DNA of 64,000 nucleotides from NCBI GenBank assembly GCA_002633025.1, contig NMRB01000086.1, forward strand, positions 414,214-478,213. The letters are read 5' to 3'. Position 1 is the stretch's first letter, and each line of letters opens with the position of its first letter. Positions 12,661-22,300 of the stretch are shown here, one piece after another. Made by a program: the position numbers and the translations under genes. Source of the DNA: Notospermus geniculatus (lineage: Eukaryota; Nemertea; Pilidiophora; Heteronemertea; Lineidae). The notes under the pieces were generated by a model. The model ran no database searches. It was not told the DNA's origin and saw only the letters and a list, made by a program, of their open reading frames with translations.

Positions 12661-12726
12661 NNNNNNNNNNNNNNNNNNNNNNNNNNNNNNNNNNNNNNNN
12701 NNNNNNNNNNNNNNNNNNNNNNNNNN
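12661..12726. other. Assembly gap (66 N)
   Basis: The true size is unknown. The foldback right arm enters it from the left and FBXL18 coding sequence is already open when sequence resumes, so it should hold the end of the repeat and perhaps the F-box exon. Confidence 0.95.
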
Positions 12727-15700
12727 TGGTTCAAAGCGGCCACCAAAGCCAGCGGACATTATGTGCAGAAACTTTGCATCAATCAGATGTTCTGGATCGC
12801 GCAGCACAAACTCTACCCCAGTCTAACACGATGTCGCAACCTCCGTGAACTACATGTTATTGGCGCGAATGTTAGCAGTGAACTTGTCGGGCAGCTGTTG
12901 CAGAAAATGGACCCAGGGACATTACGGGTTCTCGCGTTTTCTATAGAACACCTTTCTGATTTATCTGCCGATATATTCAATTCTTATAATGTTTTAAATG
13001 TAGCTAGGTATATTCGTGCCCTGACGTTGGATTTTCGCCACCGGAGGAAATGTCACCACCATGGACGGGGCGCGGGTGCCGCCGAAGGATCTCTGTTGCA
13101 AAGATACACCATCCATGTAGAAACCGAGCTGCCGGAGTTCTTGTCAGCATGTCATCGGCTTGTTCGCCTTGATCTCATGTCTGTGAATGACCGTAAAGAA
13201 CTGATAGCCAACCCTGCTCTGATAATGCACGACTTTAGTGGCGAACTTGAAGATCTGTGTTCACTGAAAGAACTTTCTTTACAAGTTGTGTGCTATCACA
13301 ATTCTGAGGTAGTCAAGTTTCATACCTGGCTGCGGGATGGTTTATTACGTCTAGGGGTCAGGTTCAGGGGGTTAGTTCAGGGACCTACTTGGGTGCAGAG
13401 TTACCGAGATTCGAAGTGTCTGACTGATGCTGAATTCTTAAAAAGGGAAAGTCTTAAGATTTTCCCACAAGTGCCGCAGTCTTCTCACATGGATCTAGCA
13501 AAAGCGAAGAATCTCACGTGTTTGATAATCACGGGATCCGTTATTAACAACAGTCAGGTGCGCCTAATTGCTGAAAACTGTGATAAGTTAGAATCGGTGA
13601 ATTTTGCCCAGTGTCAGGAACTTTTTCTTGAAAAATCAACCGACCACGCTCATCCCGGTGAAGAGATTGAACCCGGCGTCCACCGGGTTGATATCTGTGG
13701 CTTCCAGCTATTGATTAAGAACTGCAGGGATCTCCATCACGTTAACATCAGCGGGATTAGCATCTACAATCACGTCAAAGCCAGGGAACTGTTTGAATCT
13801 GTCTCTGATATTAAAGGTGAGATAAGACAGGACTGCACTCTTCCCCATGCAAATTTCTTTTCTCAGTTGTTAGTAGGGTGCAGAACAGTGCAAGACACAA
13901 CACAGCCAACTTTCAGATTAGTTCATGCTGAAGTTATGGCATTTCTTTTTCAGGTCTACTTAGTCTTTCAATCTCCACATCTCTTCTTGGTGCTGTGTTG
14001 GGAACAAGGACAAGGCGGGGAAGCACGATGCACTCCTTGACTGGTAACTTTGGACCAGGGCCGAGGAAACGGATAGCTCATCGGGTAGGCCTAAGTGTCG
14101 AGTCTCTAGTCTGCAGGTTGTGCCGGCCCTTGCATGTGAGGTGAATTTGTTGAATCTTCACGTCTACCACATAAAGCCAGTAGAACAAACGGATTGAACC
14201 CATGACCTCATTGGTGGCAGGCATTGATGCTTTCACTGCACCACCGTAACGTAACATTCCATTCTTTCTAATCTTTCAGCCTCATCCAGATGCCTCAGGT
14301 GGTCCCTTCGAAGATTTCGTGTCACGTACACCCTTTTTGGAGGAATTTGAGATCCTTAGCACTGTCCACGAAACTGACTCCCTCTTACATGAGACTGGCC
14401 TTGGGTGTTTCCATGCTTCCTCAGCAAAGTAAGTACAGTGGAACCTCCATTAACGGACACCCCTGCCAGACGGACACCTCTCTATTAAGGACACCGAAGT
14501 TCGGTCCCAAATTGATCATTTCTATTCATTTCAACCACAGTAATGAGGACACCTCTCAATTAAGGACAGCATTTGTCAGTCCCGAAGGTGTCCTTAATGG
14601 AGAGGTTCCATTGTATTCTTCACAGTCTTATCGAGGGCCAGTGGGAAAAACAAAACGAGGAGATATGGGCTTGCCTTACGTTGTCATACTTTCAGAAGGT
14701 ATGACTGTGAATTGACGCTTTGGTCAAAGTACGGTAAACCTTCCCAGAAAGAATCATCTTCCCTACAATTTCGAGGCCTAGGAGTGTTCTTGCTCGTATT
14801 GCCAGGTCTTTGTGAGTGCAACATTGGTAACCTTCTGTATTTTCATCCTATACCATCGCTTTCAGCCGTGAGGACTGGTTTGTGACTGACCAAGACATTG
14901 CTTGTATATCGAAATGGGCCAATCTTAAGTCTCTCACTCTCTCAGGACTTCTAGGTAAGTTTTACAGGTACTGGTACTCTGTCCAGTCTTTCACTTGCTC
15001 GTGGAGTACTGTCATCAAACTTTGGCGAATTTCCAAGTTGTGAACACCATGCACTCATACAATTCAAAGGAATGTCCTTTCAGAGATATATCATTGTCTA
15101 CACTGGAACCTCCCAATGGACACCTCTGGCAGAAGAAAACCTCTCGATTATACACACCAATTTCTGCCAATATTGATCACTTCTCGTCTGTACAACCTCA
15201 GTAATCAGGACATTTTAAAGGTGTCCTTACTGGAGAGGTTCCACTGTTATCTACTCGTATTTATATCACTTCAGGTCTGAATACGGGTTCTTGTTTACTG
15301 TCCATTGCTGCTGGTTGTCGTGAATTAGAACGTCTGTTTATTGATCACATTGGACCAACGGGCAAATGTACATATGAACTTGCTCTTCTTGAAGCCCTCC
15401 AACACTGCCAGAACCTCATGGATTTAAGGTAGGGTTACCCTAATGTTTGGCAATCACTCAACAATTGTTCAAAGGTGGACGGCCATCCAAAGACACGAGA
15501 TTTCTGTGAAATTCGACCTCACTGTACACAAAAACTGACAGTATCATATTCGAAGTCGTCCTCATTTTCAGAATCGAACAACCTCACTTCCGCTTCAACC
15601 GTCAGTTTGGGGAATCAATCCAAAGGTGTCGCAAGTTGACTCGACTCTGTTTGATGGGAAGGGACTCCATTTTTGACGAGGCAGCTATTCACGGTTTATT

Positions 15701-16205
15701 CGAGGGTCTCCCTGAACTCATGGCCCTTCAATTGTTCACAGGTGTCAGCCAGAAACTTAGCAAGCAACTCAAAGAGATTCTCATTAAACGGTAAGTGTGG
15801 CTCACCCCACTCTGGAGCTAAAGGGTTACTTAGCTGGCGATGATGGTTTACGTGAATCTACTTTGGAAGTGACTCTTGCTCTGGATTGCACCATCTTGAA
15901 TCATCGAGGGTTCATGTGGCTACACCTTCAAACTCATTTACATTCAAGCTATTATCCAATTTTCCAGCTGGCAGCCATCACGCCCAGCCCTGAGTGTCGC
16001 CATCTCCTCTCTCTCATTCGGCAGTAGTCTGGATGATACAAGCCTCGAGAAAGAACTCTGGGGTATCCCAGATATCCATCTCAAAGAAATGGTCAACTGT
16101 ACGTCTCGCGTTGCCACGGTCTGGCCGAAGAGAATTGGAGAGTTTGGGCAGACGACACTTTGTTGTCAGAAAGTCAGACCGGTCAACAGTTCCGTGCGTC
16201 TTTGA
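12727..16205 (+). CDS. FBXL18: F-box and leucine-rich repeat protein 18, 5'-incomplete
   Basis: Substrate adaptor of SCF (SKP1-CUL1-F-box) ubiquitin ligases. Seven exons: 12727-13816, 13954-14084, 14280-14428, 14866-14954, 15275-15428, 15572-15790, 15968-16205. Phases close throughout and give 689 residues to the stop. The sequence aligns with vertebrate FBXL18 from just after the F-box through the LRRs (RCRNLRELHVIG; CRDLHHVNISG; PFLEEFEIL; ANLKSLTLSGL; CRELERLF; CQNLMDLR; CRKLTRLCLMG) to the distinctive end RPALSVAI and PDIHLKEM. The roughly 70-100 residue N-terminus with the F-box is missing; the open frame upstream of the gap comes from the foldback repeat and is not the protein start. 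The donor at 14084 overlaps a tRNA-like SINE. Introns 3 and 4 hold pogo-like MITEs. Confidence 0.9.
14070..14125 (+). repeat. tRNA-like SINE head overlapping an FBXL18 splice donor
   Basis: A-box-like TAGCTCATCGGGTAG begins at 14074, with TGCAGGTTGTG at B-box distance. The run GTGTCGAGTCTCTAGTCTGC resembles the anticodon arm of tRNA-derived SINEs. The exon ends at 14084 inside the A box, so the last FBXL18 codons of this exon and its GTAGGC donor are in repeat-like sequence. Confidence 0.45.
14160..14252 (-). repeat. tRNA-derived SINE in an FBXL18 intron
   Basis: Minus strand reads GGTGGTGCAGTGAAAGC (A-box-like) and then GGGTTCAATCC (B box) at tRNA spacing. The same arrangement is found at 54095-54160, which indicates one SINE family. 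Confidence 0.55.
14436..14613. mobile_element. pogo/Tigger-like MITE, copy 1
   Basis: 178 bp element with ends CAGTGGAACCTC and GAGGTTCCATTG, flanked by TA on both sides (14434-14435 and 14614-14615). It begins at the TA of GTAAGTA, only a few bases inside the FBXL18 intron, and leaves the GTAAGT donor intact. No coding capacity. Confidence 0.8.
15101..15246. mobile_element. pogo/Tigger-like MITE, copy 2
   Basis: 146 bp, ends CACTGGAACCTC and GAGGTTCCACTG. TA precedes it; the right flank is TT. Same family as 14436-14613, in the next FBXL18 intron. Confidence 0.8.
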
Positions 16206-17700
16206 AACGGAGCTGAGAATGCTCCCAAGAATGAATTCTGGTCAAATAAAAGATATGGAGAGAAGACCAGACAGGCTGTTTAGTCACTGATTGTCCTTCC
16301 ATTGCAGGAGTGAAACAGGCCCGTTAATTCAACAATTTAACAATATTGGCCTTAACTTTATCTTGGCGTTGTGTCCTTCAGGAAATTGTTGATACAGGCA
16401 GTTAGCTGATCTAATTCTAAGCCTAGCTAGACATTAGCTTGGAAGTTTTCTACTTACTAATGTTCCAGAGGAAACTAAAGGCCACATCACCTGGTGCTGC
16501 TTACCGTGCAGCCGAGGATGTGACTGGTAACACGCCTGCAGCATCAGGTGAAGTGAGAAATATGAAATCGATATGCTTTTACCATATTATGAAATTATAT
16601 TAGAAACAGAAGGCGAATATTTCCTTTCTGTGATGATTAACAACTGTGATGCTTATTTTTTGTAGCATTTTGTATATTTGCTAATGGCATATTCTTTGCT
16701 TTTCCAAATATGAAGAAATGTATGTGTACAGTGTTGTTTGTCCAAGTGGATAGGCCTAATCATTTACTTTCTGATGGGATTACCACTGACTTCACCAGAA
16801 TCGGTCCTTTCGGGCTTGGTGTTCTTATATTATTCACGAATCAGGCTTTGCAGGTAAGTACATGTGGAGTGTATGGCGAAAAAGTCGGGCAAGCTTTCAT
16901 GCATCTTCCTTCTGGCTAATTGTCAGCTTCCAGTGAAATAAATGCACATATGTTTTCAATCAAGTAAATGTCTATATTTTAGTTCATGTATATGGATATT
17001 GCTTATTGAAAAATGGGATGGATAGTTGAAATTCTCTCCCGATATATTACGTTACCCTTCGGCCGGTGTTCTGATGTTTGTATTCAAAAATGTGTCAAGT
17101 TCTTTACAGCAATTCATCCCGAGAGTGACCTTTTGAATTTTGGGAGATATTTCGTCTGCCACCCCAACCCCCATTGTGACCAGTCCTTGTGTCTTGCACA
17201 GCACCACTCTAATAAATATCAGGTCAGGGCTCAGGTACTTTCCTCCCACCAAACCCAAAATTAAATGTTCCCCTGTTTTTTGCCTGATTTTGATGTTTGC
17301 TGGCCCCTCACTGATAATGCCCCTCCCAAAAATCACCGTCGCCCCGACTTCCTCGGTGGTGGATGGCTGATCGGCCAGTGCGGAACTTACTGTTGGCTAC
17401 GACAACAACAACGAATTTGCATGTGCCTTCCCATCCTGATTTGACACTTATTTTATTGCCATTTAAAAGTAATTTTCTGCCTTTTTTTCAGCTGAAGAAT
17501 GATTAGGGTCGTATTTAAAACATTGAAGATTATGCATATCGAATAAAAAATGCGTATATTGAAGGTGGCACTTGTGTTTTGGCGTTTGTTTCGTGGCTCA
17601 TTTTGATGTCAAAAAGTGAGCAGACGTGCGCACCATCTATCGGCCTCGTTTTGAACTTACCCCACTCTGCACTTGAAAATGAAAGTGAACCCACTGTGCA
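16206..17700. other. FBXL18 3' flank, no further gene recognised
   Basis: Probably begins with the FBXL18 3' untranslated region. The open frames here do not resemble proteins. A small inverted pair, TCACCTGGTGCTG and CAGCATCAGGTGA, lies at about 16487-16551. Confidence 0.45.
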
Positions 17701-17704
17701 CTTC

Positions 17705-18141
17705 ATATCAGTTCGGGAAAGTTCCGAATTTGGAAACGTTTCTGATTTTGGAAGCCCAGCGATTCCAATATTGGCAACGTTTCTTTTTTCAGAAGCGGTT
17801 TTCGATTCCGATATCGGAATCGGTGAAGGCCTATTTGCATGTTAGGCCTAATCGGGATATGAGTAGGCCTATCAAAAATCGGGAAGTGTTTTTTTTCATT
17901 AACAGATGGCAGCACCTGTGACCTTGCATTTCACGGCGTACAATCTGAATTGCTGGCGTAAGTTGGCTGCAATCATCGATAATCATCAATTATCATCATC
18001 AAAAGGCTTGGTTGTGCCAGAATCTCTGGGCTTCCAAATTCAGAAACGTTCCCGATATTGGAATCGAAAATCGCTTCCAAAAAAAGAAACGTTGCCAAAG
18101 TCGGAAACGTTTCCAATTTTGGAACTTTCCCGAACTGATAT
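17705..18141. mobile_element. Inverted-repeat element rich in GGAAACGTTTC words
   Basis: About 437 bp. Ends ATATCAGTTCGGGAAAGTTC and its complement at 18141. Each arm of about 115 bp is itself built from repeats of the near-palindrome GGAAACGTTTC, with the order of sub-blocks shifted between arms. No coding sequence. Confidence 0.65.
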
Positions 18142-19327
18142 TGCCCCAAAGCCGCCTTTTTGACCAGGGCCTAGGTCATGTCCCCCTGCCTGCCAAGCAT
18201 GCAAGATAGATGACAATAGTTGTGAGTTGGTCTCCTAGGGTAGGCTAGCGCCGGGTCATGTAGGCCTAGGCCTAGGCCTAGGCTAGGCCTGTACGGTATG
18301 GACATGGTAGCTATAGATGTAATGGATAAATAGTGTACCACTCGGCAGATTTTCGACTGTCCCCCAGAAAATATCGACCTTTTACATGATTATTGAAAAT
18401 TAAATGTTTTTTTATCTTGTGTAGGCCTACTTGTGGCCCGGCGTGTGCGTCTGACAGACCGGCATGGATGACGTCGTGGAATGGAAGTCACATGGCACAC
18501 AGTGTTGTGACGCCGTCACGTCATGCTGCTGGGAGGACCATGGCGGAGTTTCGGAAAAGTCATTTGCACTTTCTTGGAACTTTGCCGGTCCCGTACGCGT
18601 CTGTGTATACAGTACATGCCGTACTTCTTGTATGTTCGTGAACTATAGGTAATTGTGAATATGACGGTGCTGTGTATTTGGGATGAATACGCTTAGTTTA
18701 CTTGCAATCTCTGCTTGAATAAAAAATACCCTGGAAAAACTTTGTAAACATAGGTACACTTTCAACCGTACATGTCTATAGGCCTAGTGAGATTTGTGTA
18801 AGATAAGTAGGCCAACATTGCTGTAATTAGACTAGGTCACGTAGGCTACATGTGTAGGCTGACTGTATGCAGGTTGATATAATGTATCTAGGGGCCTAGG
18901 CCTATGTAACAGTAGGTTGACATGTGCTGCAGGGATATTCAGATGAGCACTAGCAGGAAATTAATGTAGGCATAGGCTAATTGTGGTTTCCAATTAAGCC
19001 CAAGGTCGTGTCTAATATGCTGTGATGGAAAAATTGTAGGCCTATGTGAAGGCAGACTGGCAGGATCCAATAAAATACCAATTATAGCACCCAGCAGTTT
19101 CAATCAACCCTGGATTTGACTCATTGGCTAAGCTATTTGTGATGAAACTGCCCCTCCCCCATCAGTAGAGTGCATACCGGTAACTTCCCGTTCAATAACT
19201 TGGCCATATTAACATTTCTCTTTATAGGAAGCTGCATGTGAGGGTTCCATGCCATGTCAGCTCATGTGATAAGATGACACTGACTCATCCCACCGTGATT
19301 TCAATTTGAACCCAAACCACAACAAAC
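18142..19327. promoter_or_regulatory. Upstream region of PEX1, possible promoter near 18430-18640
   Basis: A locally CpG-rich patch at about 18430-18620 contains two CRE-like cores (GATGACGTCGT, CCGTCACGTCATG) and a short ATGGCGGAG. It lies 0.7 kb before the PEX1 start codon and may hold a 5' untranslated exon. The remainder is AT-rich with AGGCCTA words. No splice link to PEX1 can be shown from sequence. Confidence 0.3.
18261..18290. repeat. AGGCCT simple repeat
   Basis: TAGGCCTAGGCCTAGGCCTA runs here. The same hexamer is scattered across the whole window, so this is a genome-wide simple repeat. It is not a telomere. Confidence 0.7.
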
Positions 19328-22300
19328 ATGGAGAAGACATTCCTTCGAGTCTGCTACAACAACAAGAAGCACTGCTTTGCTGCCATCCCTCGCAGTTTGG
19401 ATAACAAATTGATGAATGTTTCTGGAGGTGATAACCAGGTAATTTGCTGGTTGGGGAATAAATTAACAGTCCAAGACATTTGTGCCTCTGACTTACTGCT
19501 TTTTACTAATTTCTGTACCATATAAGTGCAGTTGCCTTTGCAGGACCCTTCATGTTTCACGGACTTGACGAGGCCTTTGATTCTGTGTTTATTTAATCTG
19601 AAATTGACATGGCACTTGGGGTTCATGAAGCCACAATATCACAATCAAAGTGTGGTTGCTGTCCTGCTTTTCTGATACGACCTAGACTTCTTATTCCCTG
19701 GAGACATATCTGGATGCCTGTCATTGCCACCTGGCCTTCTCAGATCATCCAGATTCAATATAAACTTACAGAATTGTTGTATAACATTTCAGTTGTCTGT
19801 GCTGAAGGTTGAAACAAATGACAAAGTAGTCTACATGAGTGTAGGCCGTGATCGGACAGCAGAGGAAGATGTCCTTGAAATCAGTGGCATATATGCCACA
19901 AAGCTTGGAATCCAACATAATGACACGGTGAGCAGACTTGGCCAAAAGTGAATTCTACTTTTTCGTGCAGAAGCTGAGAAATCTGACAGAGAGCTAACAG
20001 GATATATGTCTTGTGGAATGGAGATAGCAAAAATTTTGTCCCTGTATATACATGTAATTCTGTGTAATTTCTTCCAGGTTATGGTTGGTTACGTGAATGG
20101 CTGTCCGTGTGAACAAGTCTACGTGGCACCTCTCTCGGTCGATGACTGGGAGATACTGGTAGGTGCTTGTGTGGTGATGAGCCTCTTACTTGTCAGTCAT
20201 GAGCTTGAGAAACGCTGCTGAGTATTTGGCCCTCTATTGGTAAGGGCCAAAATTGAACAGTTGGACAGAGTGACTAGGCATGTGGGTGAGGTATGTGTAA
20301 TTCCTCCAAGACCAAGGAACCTCATTCTTTCTCAACTTCAACTTTCAGGAATTGCATGCAAATTTTGTTGAGGGGAACCTCCTGAATCAAGTGAGAGTGG
20401 TGTGGCCAGGACAGAAACTTCCAATATGGGTCAACGACTCTGTCTGTATATTCTTGGACATTGGTGAGTGTGCCAGATCAAATTTGCATGCCAGATGTGA
20501 GTGCATGCGATGTGAGTTTCCAAGAAATCCATTGAAACCAAGATGGGGTACTCTCAAAATGGTGAATAGTCAGAGATGTAAGGTAACCCATTTGTTTTCC
20601 AGGGAAATATGAGCCACCTGCTGACTTCGCCATCCTCCAGGCCAACACAAAGGTCATAGTGACGCCCAAGGAGCGAAGATCTCCACAAAGGAGGAAAGGA
20701 AGGGATGAAACCGGGAGAAGGAGCTCGCAAGCATCGCGTTCTGGTTCTTTGGATAGCGATCATGACAGTTTGAGCAGTAGTGGTGCTAGTCAACATTTGA
20801 GAGGTTCTTGGAGTTCGGGTATCATGGATATGATGAAAACTCTCTGGACTGGAAAGGCTGTGCCGGCATCAGAAGTGAGTGAGCAAGCACAAACAGAAGT
20901 GAAGGAACAGCTAAAAGATGGAGGGACACACCAAATTGACTTGTTTGATTTTGACTTTGACATGTTGTTACGTGTTCAGGGACAGTCGAAAATTAGGCAT
21001 AGGTCTTATATCAAAAGATCGAGAGCTACGGAAAGGAATAAAACTGACGCTGTAGCTGGTAAAACTGACGGCAGGGAGTCCGTGCAAATTGAACACGGAT
21101 CCCCAGATGTTAAGGGGCATTCTTCAGGACTTGAACGGACAGTTAAGGAGAAGAAAACACTAAAATTTGAGTTCAAACAGCCAGTGTCTGTTTTCGTTGA
21201 TTTGCATACTATGCAAAAATGGTGGCCGCCTGGTAAAGTCATTCCTCCGCATTTTTTAGCAAAAATTACCAAAGTTTTGTCACCGGCGCAGAAGGAGGAC
21301 ACTAAAAAGACTAATCCTGAGAAATCGAAGAATTTGTCAGAGGAGAGCAGTGCTGAGGCCACAAATGAATCTGGAGGATTAAAAAAGTTAGAAGAAATGT
21401 GTGGATTTGTGCGGGTCGTTGTGACAAATTCTCCGGATGAGCTTGAATACAGTAGTTGCATCGGTCATGTGACTGTACCTGATAGACTAAGGCAGTTGTA
21501 TAATTTTGAAGTGACTGGTAGTGTCCTCATTGAAGGCCTCAAAACGCCACCTAATGACTTTAACAAGTTGACTCTCTACCCAGTGACGAATGTGGTAGGT
21601 GTCCTTAAGGCATATTGCCTCGTGAAAGTTTCCTTACGCAAGTTGGCTCTCTGTGGGCAACTAAATCATAGAAAATGTATGGGCAGTCATGTGTGTCACT
21701 GGTTTTCGTCGAAGTCAGAAGGAAAAAAATGGTGAATTTCCTATTGATAGCAATCCCCCAGCACGATTACTTAACCTCATAATTCTGCGACAAACTCTTG
21801 ATCTTACTTCAGTATTACATTCACTGTATATGTACTGCTAAATCCTAGACTGACCATAGTATCAATATTTGCAGCCTGACCACTACACTAGAGACATGGT
21901 CTCCATGGCATTCCAGACTTACCTTCGACAGATATCATCCCCGTCATGTCCAATGTTGCTGAATAACCGGACTATAGTCACATTCAGGCTTGCTGAAAGT
22001 AAGTGTAATATGTATCAAAATGCTTGACTCCTCTAGTAACAACGTCTATTACAGGGAGTTTGGTGGCTCAGTGCTTGAGTGTCAGCTTTTGTTTCAGACA
22101 CTGCTTCACTATACCCTGTCCTGCTGCACCAAAAATCGTCGCCGAAATGGTACAGAACCTTTCTTCGTGTATTTTTCTGACATACCACCTCATGCTTATG
22201 CCTGCATCCTGTTTCAGATTTAGTCGCAGAATATCTTGTCTCCCTAGCGTGCGAGAACACCACACCCGGTCCAAGTTACATCCTCGTCTACCCAGACACA

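Noticed and set aside
12595-12726. Apparent FBXL18 start codon at 12595
   Set aside because: The sequence before the gap belongs to the foldback arm; the frame joins FBXL18 only through N bases, and the expected F-box is absent.
14041-14047. Donor GTAACT at 14043 as the end of the FBXL18 exon
   Set aside because: It would leave the phase inconsistent with the next exon (CCT CAT CCA); ending at 14084 restores frame and family alignment.
18261-18290. Telomere-like array
   Set aside because: AGGCCT is not a known telomere unit and the word is scattered through the window.
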